A stretch of 64,000 nt of DNA, taken from positions 62,001 through 126,000 of the forward strand of contig CALBKM010000034.1 in the NCBI GenBank assembly GCA_937895705.1. The letters run 5' to 3'. Below are positions 50,705 to 59,544 of this stretch, one piece after another (position 1 is the first letter of the stretch; each line of letters opens with the position of its first letter). The stretch comes from an uncultured Clostridia bacterium. Its GTDB lineage: Bacteria; Bacillota; Clostridia; Lachnospirales; Lachnospiraceae. A program made the translations under genes and the position numbers. The notes beneath the pieces were generated by a model. The model did not search any database, had not been told where the DNA came from, and saw nothing but the letters and a program-made list of their open reading frames with translations.

Positions 50705-51592
50705 TTACTGAATAAGACCCAGATTCTTCATTACAGCCGCAAGCTTTGCCTTATTGGCATCCTCCATCTCGGTTAACGGCAAACGAAGCGGTCCCACTTC
50801 CATACCCATCAGATTCAGGGCGGCCTTTACCGGAATCGGATTTACCTCGGAGAACAAATTATCAACAAGCGGCAAATACTTTAACTGAAGGTCAAGACTT
50901 CCCTTTACATCCCCTTCAAAGAACTTTGCACAAATGTCGTGAGTCTCCTTCGGCACCACATTGGAAAGAACGGAAATCACACCCTTACCGCCTGCGGAAA
51001 GTACCGGAACAATCTGGTCATCGTTACCGGAATATAAATCAATATCCCCCTGACACAAATACATCGTCTGCATGGTTGTGCTGATGTTTCCGGTAGCGTC
51101 CTTAATACCGATAATGTTATCTACATTTTTCGCCAACTCCGCTACGGTTGCCGGCTGAAGAGTACAACCCGTACGGCTCGGTACATTATAAAGAATCGCC
51201 GGAATGTTTACTGCCTTTGCGGTCTCCGTAAAGTGAGCAATTAAGCCCTTCTGGGTAGCTTTGTTGTAATACGGGGTAACCAAAAGCAGTCCGTCTGCTC
51301 CCGCCTTCTCCGCTTCCTTGGACAAATAAATCGCAGTTTCGGTACAGTTGGAACCGGTACCTGCAATAACCGGAATTCTCTTTGCCACCTTATCCACCGT
51401 ATAGCGGATACACTCCAAATGCTCCTCATGACTCAAAGTAGACGCCTCACCGGTGGTTCCGCAAATAATGATAGAATCCGTACCCCCGGCAATCTGGAAC
51501 TCCAACAACTCGCCAAGCTTCTCAAAATTAACCTCTCCGTTTGCCTTCATCGGTGTTACAATCGCAACACCCGCACCTGTAAATAATGCCAT
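50705..51592 (-). CDS. dapA: 4-hydroxy-tetrahydrodipicolinate synthase
   Basis: The 295-residue protein has GTTGEASTLSHEEH (near residue 43), ILYNVPSRTGC (catalytic Tyr), and GIKDATGN (Schiff-base Lys) in the class I aldolase (TIM barrel) order. It condenses pyruvate with aspartate semialdehyde, the first committed step to lysine and diaminopimelate. Its leader holds a lysine riboswitch and, between riboswitch and start codon, repeat C2. Confidence 0.98.
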   Translation of the reverse strand: MALFTGAGVAIVTPMKANGEVNFEKLGELLEFQIAGGTDSIIICGTTGEASTLSHEEHLECIRYTVDKVAKRIPVIAGTGSNCTETAIYLSKEAEKAGADGLLLVTPYYNKATQKGLIAHFTETAKAVNIPAILYNVPSRTGCTLQPATVAELAKNVDNIIGIKDATGNISTTMQTMYLCQGDIDLYSGNDDQIVPVLSAGGKGVISVLSNVVPKETHDICAKFFEGDVKGSLDLQLKYLPLVDNLFSEVNPIPVKAALNLMGMEVGPLRLPLTEMEDANKAKLAAVMKNLGLIQ

Positions 51593-51626
51593 ATCGCACC
51601 TCCGTTTTGAAATACGCTATACAGGC

Positions 51627-51739
51627 AGTGCTTCGCACTTAACCCATACCTCGTGCCAAAGGCACTCGGTCGTGGGCGCGTTCGCATGACTTCTGTTTGC
51701 CGGAAGCCTCGCTTCCGCAACCGTACGCATGCTCACTTT
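51627..51739. repeat. Structured repeat family C, copy 2 (in the dapA leader)
   Basis: Hairpins AGTGC-TTC-GCACT (51627-51639), CCCA/TGGG around GTGCC-AAA-GGCAC (51643-51676), and GCATG/CATGC around GGAAGC/GCTTCC (51684-51732). It shares CTCGGTCG, GCGTTCGCAT and ATGCTCACTTT with copy 1 at 37572, and each stem difference is compensated. It lies downstream of the riboswitch terminator, before dapA. Confidence 0.8.
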
Positions 51740-51750
51740 ACCTGCACGCA

Positions 51751-52000
51751 AAATAAAAGAACCCTCTGACGACGGTTCTCGAAGAATACCTGATTCGGTA
51801 AGTACCCCGCAACCTTTCCGGTGCGGAAATTTCTTCGATAGCCCTCCATCAAATGAATGATGACAGTCCCGCGGCTGTTAACCCCGGCCCCAGCAAGCAA
51901 CTCTCAGGTAGCTACTTACTTCGGCATCTCATCCTTTCCCCTACGTTCTCCTATGTCCTGACATATCCCGCAGTGTACTGATAATCAATGCGCCTCTATC
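51751..52000 (-). promoter_or_regulatory. Lysine riboswitch (L box) with terminator
   Basis: On the minus strand the aptamer runs from GATAGAGGCGC (near 52000) through GATGCCGAAGTAAG, GCTGGGG and GACTGTCA to GGAGGGCTATC (51837), with GATAG/CTATC closing P1. An alternative stem (TTCTTCG/CGAAGAA) and a terminator AGAACC/GGTTCT with a T-run (51751-51779) form the expression platform. High lysine should stop dapA-dapB transcription. Confidence 0.95.
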
Positions 52001-52022
52001 ACAATACTTATTGTATATCCAT

Positions 52023-52051
52023 AGAATATACCAGAAGGCCTGTCTTGTCAA
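52023..52051 (-). promoter_or_regulatory. Promoter of the lysine-riboswitch-dapA transcript
   Basis: TTGACA and TATTCT on the minus strand are 17 bp apart. Confidence 0.7.
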
Positions 52052-52091
52052 CTGTTTTTTTGGATTCATCAAAAAGAAATCGAACCTACAC

Positions 52092-52128
52092 AAAAAAAGA
52101 CCGTCCGGCAGCAGTCCCGAACGGCCTC
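52092..52128 (-). terminator. Terminator after the DUF6273-like lipoprotein gene
   Basis: GGCCGTTCGG and CCGGACGGTC pair over 10 bp including two G-U pairs; seven T bases follow on the minus strand. Confidence 0.85.
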
Positions 52129-52161
52129 TTTCAATCCTCACATTAATATGTACTTCCTTTT

Positions 52162-54093
52162 CTACTCAATCGTTTGAAACCTCAACGTGTCATTGTCTTT
52201 CTTATCACACCAAAGTCTCCATTGTCCTTCCTCAGCGTTATAAAAACGGAATGTAACATAATTCCCGTCATTGATAATCTCAAAAACGCCTTCCTGTACA
52301 TCATCTTCCGTATATTTCACTCCGCTCGGGGAAATAAACATAAACTCCGGGCGTGACTTGGTATATTTGAATTTAAGGGCAAAATCTCCCGGCTGTTCCA
52401 AGTAATGAATATCCGACTCTTTTACATTGTTTACTTCCGGTGCCGGCTTTACTTTCGGCCCTGCATCTTCATCCGGTATGCGGTCTGCTTTCGCAACAGA
52501 GGAAATATCTACCCAGACAGCAGGTCTGACACCCAGCGTTTCATAAATCAATTCCCCGTATTCCACTTCCAGTCTTCCGAGACTGCTGCAACACGGAGCC
52601 CAGTCATTATACTCTCCGTCCTGTCTCAACCACCAGTCAACTGCACCGGTACTGTCACCAAAACCTTCGCCTGTCACGTAAATTTCGCTCTTCTTTGCAT
52701 ATTCGCTCGGATACGCAATCATATCCTTTTCACTCAGATATTTTTCTACCTCGGATGCGCTCAGTAAAAATACATTACACTCTTTTTTCTCCGACTTGTC
52801 CACCTGAATCTCTACCGGCACAATACACTTCTTCTCCCAGGCATAAAACAGGGACTCGTAAAATTTTTCATTCAGATGATTCATAAGCGGATAGGTTTTA
52901 TTACTTCCGGCAACACCCTCCGATATCGCATATCTGTTTCCTTCCAAAACATCCTTACTTAAAAGTAACGCCTTTCCGTCCTTTACATCCAAAACCTTCC
53001 AAAGAACTGCCTCTATGTCTCCGGCAATATCCGTATCCTGCTCGTATCTTCCGAACGCAACAAGGTCTCCTTTTTTTGCCGTTGCAAGGTCGACAGTCTT
53101 TACCGAATCCTCTTTTGGAGTTACGGTTGCACCCGGATCAACGGTTACCCACATTGCCGGACGCACAGCCAGCGTCTCATCAATTCTGATAAAACCGGCG
53201 TTGTCTTCTATCTCTCCGTATTGAAAAACAACACTCACCTGGTCCTGATAATATCCCGGTGTACGGAGCCACCAACGGCAGTTCTGCGCATACCACTCTT
53301 CTCCATCATAATTCGATGTATTTATGGAATCTGTGCGCTTTCCTTCTTCAAAGGCATATGTTGTCAGTGATGCCGTTCTGTATTTACGGGAAATATTGTC
53401 ACCCACATAGGTTTCTCCCTCCGCAACCTTATACTTCGGAAAAAGTTTCTCCACCTCATCTGTACTCAGCAGGAATATACGGTCTTTCGTATCTTTTCCG
53501 CCGGTCAATCCCGAATTATATTCCGCATGATTTTTCAAATTCACAACAGGAATTTTTGCCTTCTCGTCTTCCGTAAAACCTGTTTCATAAAAATAATTAT
53601 TTAACCAATAACGAATGCTGCTGGTTTCCCAGGTTATGTCTTCTTTCACCTCATGATACTTTTTCGAGTCAAGACCGTACTTACTGAGTAGCAGCACTCT
53701 TCCGTTTTCTTTCGCCAGAACCATCCATTCGATCGGTTCCTTCCCGTTGACCTTTTTGGAATCCTGCTCGTAAGCTCCGAACAGAACCAGATCCCCTACC
53801 TCAGCCTCTTCAAGGGAAACCGTTTCTTCCCAAAGCTTTTTCGGTTCCTCCGGCACCTCTGTCGCTGTCGGCTCCGGGGTTGCGGTCGGTACGTTCGTTG
53901 CAACCGGCTCCAAAGTCGCTTCCGGAATATCCGTTGCAACCGGTTCCGGGGTTGCGGTCGGCTCCGGGGTTAATGTTACCGTCTCCTCCGGATTTTGTAC
54001 TGATGTTTCTTTCCCGTCGCTGTCACCCTTACAGCCTGCCATAGCCAGTAACAACGTTGTCAAAATAATACCTGCTAATAATTTCTTTTTCAT
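52162..54093 (-). CDS. Lipoprotein with duplicated DUF6273-like domain
   Basis: The 643-residue protein has a lipobox (AMAGC) and a Pro/Thr/Glu linker with PEPxATxxPEATxEP repeats to about residue 90. Two related domains follow: EVGDLVLFGAYEQDSKKVNG...IEWMVLAKENGRVLLLSKYGL and KKGDLVAFGRYEQDTDIAGD...VLWKVLDVKDGKALLLSKDVL. Each ends in a WWLR/RPA(M/V)WV segment, as in DUF6273 proteins. A C-terminal beta domain of about 90 residues completes it. ATG 54093 follows AAAGGAGAGG. Probably cell-surface; function unknown. Confidence 0.8.
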   Translation of the reverse strand: MKKKLLAGIILTTLLLAMAGCKGDSDGKETSVQNPEETVTLTPEPTATPEPVATDIPEATLEPVATNVPTATPEPTATEVPEEPKKLWEETVSLEEAEVGDLVLFGAYEQDSKKVNGKEPIEWMVLAKENGRVLLLSKYGLDSKKYHEVKEDITWETSSIRYWLNNYFYETGFTEDEKAKIPVVNLKNHAEYNSGLTGGKDTKDRIFLLSTDEVEKLFPKYKVAEGETYVGDNISRKYRTASLTTYAFEEGKRTDSINTSNYDGEEWYAQNCRWWLRTPGYYQDQVSVVFQYGEIEDNAGFIRIDETLAVRPAMWVTVDPGATVTPKEDSVKTVDLATAKKGDLVAFGRYEQDTDIAGDIEAVLWKVLDVKDGKALLLSKDVLEGNRYAISEGVAGSNKTYPLMNHLNEKFYESLFYAWEKKCIVPVEIQVDKSEKKECNVFLLSASEVEKYLSEKDMIAYPSEYAKKSEIYVTGEGFGDSTGAVDWWLRQDGEYNDWAPCCSSLGRLEVEYGELIYETLGVRPAVWVDISSVAKADRIPDEDAGPKVKPAPEVNNVKESDIHYLEQPGDFALKFKYTKSRPEFMFISPSGVKYTEDDVQEGVFEIINDGNYVTFRFYNAEEGQWRLWCDKKDNDTLRFQTIE

Positions 54094-54192
54094 CCATTCC
54101 TCTCCTTTGCTCATATATACTTGACACTGCAACTATATCATCCTTAAGGAGAGTTTTCCACCATGTACACCGTACACTTTCCGCAACTCCCG

Positions 54193-55815
54193 TTAGCAAT
54201 CTCCAAGCAACTTCTTCGTATACTCTGCCTTCGGCCGCAAAAACAAATCCTCTGTATTGCCGCACTCCACCACGCGTCCATCCTTCATCACCATCACCCG
54301 GTCGCAGATTTTCCGTACCACTGCCATGTCGTGGGAAACAAATACATAGGTCAGACCGTGCTCCTTCTGCAGACGGAGCAAAAGCTCCAGAATCTGCGCC
54401 TGTACCGTCACATCCAGCGCCGATACCGGCTCATCCAAAAGTACCAGGTCCGGCTTGGTAATCAGTGCCGCCGCAATGGCCACACGTTGCCGTTGTCCGC
54501 CGGAAAGTTCGGACACATGACGATTGATAACATCCTCCGGAAGTTCCGTTTCCGAAAGTATCTCACGCACTCTTTCCTCCCGTTCTTCCTTCGTAAGCTC
54601 TGTATTCAACCGCAACGGTTCCTCCAAAATCCAGCCTACCTTCTTCGCCGGATTTAAGCTGGTATACGGGTCCTGAAACACCATTTGTACATCGATTTTG
54701 CCGTTCTTTTTCCAAATTTCACCTTCGTAATGGGCCAACAATCCGGACACCGCCTTCAGCAGGGTGGATTTTCCGCAACCACTTTCGCCTACAATCCCGA
54801 AAATCTCTCCCTGTTTCACAAAAAAGCTTACCTCGGATACCGCCTGTTTCAACTCCGGAGCCCGGAACAACCCGTTGGAACGCCGGAACACCACCGAGAT
54901 CTTCTCTGCGGAAAGAACCGTATCTTCCGAAATATCTTCGCCGGATTCTTCCTTCGCACCCTTTACCGCAGCCTTCATCAAATTTTTCGTATACTCCTGC
55001 TCCGGCTTTTCAAATATTTGCTCTGCGGTACCTTCTTCCACCACGATACCGTCTTTCATAATCATAACCCGGTCGCAAAGAGCCCGAAGCACCGACAAAT
55101 CATGGGAAATAAAGATTACCGCCGTGTTTCGCTCTTTTGCGTGACAGCGGATCAACTCTACAATTTCACGCTCCGTCACTGCGTCAAGCGCCGTAGTGGG
55201 CTCGTCGCAAATCAGCAGCCGTGGCCGATTAATCATTGCCATGGCAATCATGACGCGCTGTCTCATTCCGCCGGACAACTGATGGGGATACTGGTTCATC
55301 AATCGTTTCGCGTCCTTTAACTCTGCCCGGGTCAATGCGGAAATTACCGCAATTTCACGCTCCTCCGGCGTCATTTCGGTGTGCAGAAGCAACGGCTCCT
55401 CCATCTGCTTTTTTATGGTCTGTACCGGATTCAGGGATGTTAACGGTTCTTGAAAAATCATGGTCATTTTACTTCCCGATAATTCCTCCCGAAGGCTTTC
55501 TTCTCTTTTTTTCTCCCTCCGCTTTGCCTTTCCGCCTTCGCCTCCGCAAAGTCGTGCTCCGTCAAAACAAATCTCGTCGCAGGAACGCAATGCGGATTCC
55601 GGCAAAAGCCCCATAACAGCCAACGCCGTCATACTCTTTCCGGAGCCCGATTCTCCCGCTATGCCGAGAATTTCTCCCTCATTCAGAGAAAAGGACACGT
55701 TATCTACCACCGTCTTGGTCTTCTTTCCACCGGCAGGAAAGGATATTTTCAAATTCCGAACCGTCAGTAACGACTTTTTCATTGCTTCCGCAATCTCAGT
55801 AACCGCTTTAGTCAT
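54193..55815 (-). CDS. Oligopeptide/nickel ABC transporter ATPase, fused DppD-DppF type
   Basis: The 540-residue protein has two complete ABC domains. The first has GESGSGKS, LSGGMRQRVMIAMAM and DEPTTALD. The second has GESGCGKS, LSGGQRQRVAIAAAL and DEPVSALD. Each is followed by the C-terminal extension of the Opp/Dpp group. One fused chain replaces the usual two ATPases. Its ATG overlaps the end of the permease gene by 8 bp. It is last in the operon SBP-permease-permease-ATPase. Confidence 0.95.
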   Translation of the reverse strand: MTKAVTEIAEAMKKSLLTVRNLKISFPAGGKKTKTVVDNVSFSLNEGEILGIAGESGSGKSMTALAVMGLLPESALRSCDEICFDGARLCGGEGGKAKRREKKREESLREELSGSKMTMIFQEPLTSLNPVQTIKKQMEEPLLLHTEMTPEEREIAVISALTRAELKDAKRLMNQYPHQLSGGMRQRVMIAMAMINRPRLLICDEPTTALDAVTEREIVELIRCHAKERNTAVIFISHDLSVLRALCDRVMIMKDGIVVEEGTAEQIFEKPEQEYTKNLMKAAVKGAKEESGEDISEDTVLSAEKISVVFRRSNGLFRAPELKQAVSEVSFFVKQGEIFGIVGESGCGKSTLLKAVSGLLAHYEGEIWKKNGKIDVQMVFQDPYTSLNPAKKVGWILEEPLRLNTELTKEEREERVREILSETELPEDVINRHVSELSGGQRQRVAIAAALITKPDLVLLDEPVSALDVTVQAQILELLLRLQKEHGLTYVFVSHDMAVVRKICDRVMVMKDGRVVECGNTEDLFLRPKAEYTKKLLGDC

Positions 55816-56632
55816 GCTTCTCCCCTCCTTCCAGGCTGAGAAGTCCCACTCCCAATACGCTGAACAAAATCATCAGTCCCGGGGCAATGGCATTCCACGG
55901 AGCCCGGAACAAGTACGGCTGGGCCTCCGATAACATCCGGCCGAGACTGGCATCCGGCGGTTGTACTCCAAGACTCAAATAACTCATGGCCGCCTCCGAC
56001 AACACCGCATTGTTAAAGCCGATGGCCAGAGCGGAAAATAAGCTGCTCTTGATATTCGGTAAAATATGCACAAACATAATCCGCAAATGGCTCGCACCCA
56101 TGAGTCGTGCATTTTTCACGTAGTCCAGTTCTTTTTGTACTACAAACCCGCTGCGTACCACACGGGCAAAGCTCGGAATGAACAAAATACCCAGGGCCGC
56201 AATGAGCTGCACCGTACCACTGCCGAACACGCCCACAAATACCAGCGCCAGCAAAATACTCGGAATCGCCGCCACCGCATCGTTAAACCGCATCAAAATC
56301 AAATCGGCCTTTCCGCCGAAATAACCGGTAAAGGCTCCCATAAGGCAACCGCCCACGGCACCGATGGAAACCACCGCAAGCCCCACCGCAAAGGTAGTTC
56401 CGGCGCCCTTCATAACACGGGAAAGTACATCCCGGCCGAAATTGTCCGTACCGAATAAATGAGCAAGGGAAGGAGAAGCGTTCTTTAACGTCGCATCCAT
56501 GGCATTCGGATCGCAGGGTGTATAAAAACAGCCCACCAGCGAAATCAACGCTGCCAGCACCACCAACACCATACCAACCACCCGGTTCATTTTCCATTTT
56601 CCGTCTTTTTTCAACCAACCGACGATGCTCAT
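55808..56632 (-). CDS. Peptide/nickel ABC transporter permease (DppC-like)
   Basis: The 274-residue protein has about six membrane helices and LFGTDNFGRDVLSRVMKG followed by the EAA loop (GASHLRIMFVHILPNIKSSL), as in DppC/OppC. Length is somewhat short for the family. It forms the heterodimeric channel with the 56743 permease. Confidence 0.94.
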   Translation of the reverse strand: MSIVGWLKKDGKWKMNRVVGMVLVVLAALISLVGCFYTPCDPNAMDATLKNASPSLAHLFGTDNFGRDVLSRVMKGAGTTFAVGLAVVSIGAVGGCLMGAFTGYFGGKADLILMRFNDAVAAIPSILLALVFVGVFGSGTVQLIAALGILFIPSFARVVRSGFVVQKELDYVKNARLMGASHLRIMFVHILPNIKSSLFSALAIGFNNAVLSEAAMSYLSLGVQPPDASLGRMLSEAQPYLFRAPWNAIAPGLMILFSVLGVGLLSLEGGEKHD

Positions 56633-56742
56633 CCTATCCCTCCTTTCCGTATTTTCCTTGCTTTTTCCTTATCTTCCTTCCGATTTCTATTCTAATAGTT
56701 CCGCCGGACACTTTTCCTCCGGCATACCTTTTCTTTCACTTG

Positions 56743-57684
56743 TTATAATTCCTTAATACGCGGATCCAAAAATCTGCAAATCAAATCCGCCCCATAGTTT
56801 AACAACACAACCACCGCCGTGGTATACAACACAATGGCCCGCACCACCGGAAAATCTCTTGCAGAAATAGACACCGCCAGCAAGCGCCCCACACCGGACA
56901 AATTAAACACCTGCTCGATGACAATACTTCCCGCCAAGATCTCTGCCATTACCATGGTAAGAAAAGTAACTACCGGCACCAACGCATTCCGTAACACGTG
57001 TCCCCACAACACCCGGCGATTGTTGCAGCCCTTGCTCCGTGCGGTTCTGACGTAATCGGCCCCCATCTGTTCCTTTAAAGAGCTTTGCAGAAAGCGTACC
57101 GACATGCCGATTTTCGGCACAGCCACCGCAATGGCCGGAAATATCATAAAGCCTAAAAAACCGAAAAAATCTTCCTTTGCCGGCACGTAAGCCCCCGGTG
57201 TAAACCACCGGAGCACAATTCCGAACAAAAGCGTAATCAACATTCCCAGGAAAAACGGCGGTACTGCCATCATAGTCTGGGTCAGGAATGCCACAAGACC
57301 TTCCCCTGCTTTTGTCTTCGTCCGTGCCGTAAAAATGCCGAAAGGCACGGAGGTCCCCACAATCAGTACAAAAGACAAAAGTGCAAGACTGATCGTCACA
57401 CCGAACCGGTCCGCTAACAACTCGGACACCGGAATTCTGTATTGGGTAGACTCTCCGAAATCCCCCCGGAGAGCGCCAAGAAGAAAACTTCCGTAACGCA
57501 CGGGAAGCGGACGGTTCAGTCCCATGGCTTCGCGAAGCGCATTAATTTCCTCTTCCGTGGCATCGATACTTAAATTCGCCACCGCTGCATCCGACGGAAT
57601 GACCTCAAATGCAAGGAAGGTCAAAAATGCCGCCAGCAACAGCGTTACCACTAATGCAATTGTCTTTTTTACAAAATAGCGCAT
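56743..57684 (-). CDS. Peptide/nickel ABC transporter permease (DppB-like)
   Basis: The 313-residue protein begins MRYFVKKTIALVVTLLLAAF, typical of DppB, and has GLNRPLPVRYGSFLLGALRGDFGESTQY and the EAA loop (ARSKGCNNRRVLWGHVLRNALVPVVTF). Six membrane helices. GGAGGGG precedes the ATG. Confidence 0.95.
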   Translation of the reverse strand: MRYFVKKTIALVVTLLLAAFLTFLAFEVIPSDAAVANLSIDATEEEINALREAMGLNRPLPVRYGSFLLGALRGDFGESTQYRIPVSELLADRFGVTISLALLSFVLIVGTSVPFGIFTARTKTKAGEGLVAFLTQTMMAVPPFFLGMLITLLFGIVLRWFTPGAYVPAKEDFFGFLGFMIFPAIAVAVPKIGMSVRFLQSSLKEQMGADYVRTARSKGCNNRRVLWGHVLRNALVPVVTFLTMVMAEILAGSIVIEQVFNLSGVGRLLAVSISARDFPVVRAIVLYTTAVVVLLNYGADLICRFLDPRIKEL

Positions 57685-57811
57685 CTCTGCCCCTCCTTTC
57701 TTTTCATGGGCGCGGTACCCTTCTTACGCTTTTGGGAAGTCTGCTTACGGTACAATCCGTTGATAGGTACATTCCGTTTTTGCAAGTCGCAACGCCCGAT
57801 CCACCGCGCCT

Positions 57812-59335
57812 TTACTGTGCCGGCTTGATGGACGCTAAATCTAAAACATATACCGGGTAGAATAAGAAGTTCGTAAACTTCTTGTTGACTGCTACCAGTT
57901 TCGCACCATCCTGCAGGTACACGCTGGCTGCGTCCTTGGTTAAAAGCTGCTGGATTTCCTTATATAAGGTTACTTTCTCGCTCTCCATCGTACTTCCGAT
58001 GGCTTTTGCAAATAAATCATCAAATTCTGAATTTTCGTAGTTTACGAAGTTATTTTTTGCGGTAGATGTGTAACGCTTCAGCACATCACTCGGTGCCAAT
58101 GCGGAATCCAATGCAACAATCGTAGCCTCGTATTCTCTTGCACGGTAAACATCCGTCAACCACGCGGACCACTCGATTAACTGAATCTCCGCCTTCACAC
58201 CGACTTTCTTGTACTGTTCCGTTAACACCTGGGCCGTTGCCACATGAATATCATAGTTGGACGGTACCTTTACGGTAAAAGTAAGCGGATTGCTTTCGTC
58301 ATATCCGGCTTCTTTTAACAGCTCTTTTGCCTTTTCCGGCTGATAGGTATAATAGTTCTCCAAAGTTTCGTCGTAATATACGCCGAAGTTCGGGAACATA
58401 TTGCTGCCGATGATATGGCCTCTGCCGCCGGATACAATGTTTAACAACTCTTCCTTATCTACCGCATAGCAAAGTGCCTGACGCACCTTAAGATCGGCAA
58501 ACGGACCGAAATCGTTATTTAAGAACATAGCCTGCACTACGTTTGTAGAGCCCACCTCCAGATTATAATCCGCAGGAAGCTGTGCCGCCTGCTCATCCGT
58601 CAGATACGGAAAAATATCGATGCTTCCCGATAACAGCTCCATAAACGCCGCATCATTGCTGGCACAAATCTTAAACGTAACCTTCTCCAGATAAGGCATC
58701 TCTCCGTAATAGTCGTCAAAACGCTCTACTACAAAACTTGTCAAAGGGGTGTAGGATACAAACTTGTACGGGCCTGTTCCTACCGGTGCACTCTCCTGTT
58801 CGGAATAATCCTCCGGAATAATGAAACAGGTCAAAAATCCCAAAAGTTCCGTATTCGGCTCGGAAAGTTGCAAAACAACAGTGTCTTCTCCTACCTTTTC
58901 CACGGCAGAAACAACAGAAAGCGCCGATTCCACGACAACCTCAGGATCCTGAGCGTCGAGCAAACCGGCGCAGCGCTTAATCGAATAAACCACATCATCC
59001 GCAGTAACTACCTTGCCGTTGTGGAACTTTACGTTCTCACGCAAGGTAAAGGTATACGACGTGCCGTCCGGGGCAATCGTATAGTCTTTTGCTACCGCAG
59101 GAACCAATGTCCCGTCCGAAGCAGGTTTTACAAGCCCTTCGAACACATTAAACAAGACTTCATCGGTTCCTGCCGCCACTGCTTTGTGAGGGTCAAGACT
59201 GTCCAAATCCTGTGTTATTCCTACTACCGCGGAAATTTCATCCTCCGAACCTTTCTTTTCCGTTCTGCCGCCCGTGCATGCGCAAAGTGCGGTGACGGAA
59301 ACAAGTAGTGCAAGAAATAATGCTTTCTTTTTCAT
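57812..59335 (-). CDS. Family 5 solute-binding lipoprotein of the peptide/nickel ABC transporter
   Basis: The 507-residue protein has a lipobox (ALCAC) and the family 5 fold: DLDSLDPHKAVAAGTDEVLFNVFEGL near the start, YTFTLRENVKFHNGKVVTADDVVYSI in the first third, and DLKVRQALCYAVDKEELLNIV in the middle. ATG 59335 follows GGAGG. The promoter at 59390-59418 is well placed. Substrate could be peptides or nickel; it cannot be told here. Confidence 0.95.
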   Translation of the reverse strand: MKKKALFLALLVSVTALCACTGGRTEKKGSEDEISAVVGITQDLDSLDPHKAVAAGTDEVLFNVFEGLVKPASDGTLVPAVAKDYTIAPDGTSYTFTLRENVKFHNGKVVTADDVVYSIKRCAGLLDAQDPEVVVESALSVVSAVEKVGEDTVVLQLSEPNTELLGFLTCFIIPEDYSEQESAPVGTGPYKFVSYTPLTSFVVERFDDYYGEMPYLEKVTFKICASNDAAFMELLSGSIDIFPYLTDEQAAQLPADYNLEVGSTNVVQAMFLNNDFGPFADLKVRQALCYAVDKEELLNIVSGGRGHIIGSNMFPNFGVYYDETLENYYTYQPEKAKELLKEAGYDESNPLTFTVKVPSNYDIHVATAQVLTEQYKKVGVKAEIQLIEWSAWLTDVYRAREYEATIVALDSALAPSDVLKRYTSTAKNNFVNYENSEFDDLFAKAIGSTMESEKVTLYKEIQQLLTKDAASVYLQDGAKLVAVNKKFTNFLFYPVYVLDLASIKPAQ

Positions 59336-59389
59336 GGTACTACCTCCGTTCGCGGACACAAATCCGCTTTATTAAATTTTTACGTACCT

Positions 59390-59418
59390 ATCATATACCA
59401 TTTCTTTTAAAAAAACAA
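59390..59418 (-). promoter_or_regulatory. Promoter of the ABC transporter operon
   Basis: TTGTTT and TATGAT on the minus strand are 17 bp apart, 55 bp before the ATG. Confidence 0.55.
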
Positions 59419-59506
59419 GAAAAAAATTTGTGAGTTTTTTATGAAATTCTTCAAAACCTCTTTATTCTTGTCCAAAAATAGTGTAAAATAGGGGCAGACT
59501 AATTTT

Positions 59507-59544
59507 AAAGGAGGGTTGTCGCAGTTTCTATCTGCGATAAAATG
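59507..59544 (+). promoter_or_regulatory. Ribosome-binding site with intervening hairpin before the foldase gene
   Basis: AAAGGAGGG (59507-59515) is 26 bases from the ATG at 59542. TCGCAG/CTGCGA (59519-59524/59532-59537) lies between and, when folded, shortens the effective spacing to about seven bases. Confidence 0.5.

Noticed and set aside
54094..54192. Terminator of the ABC transporter operon
   Set aside because: Weak inverted repeats only, without a T-run; not reported as a feature.
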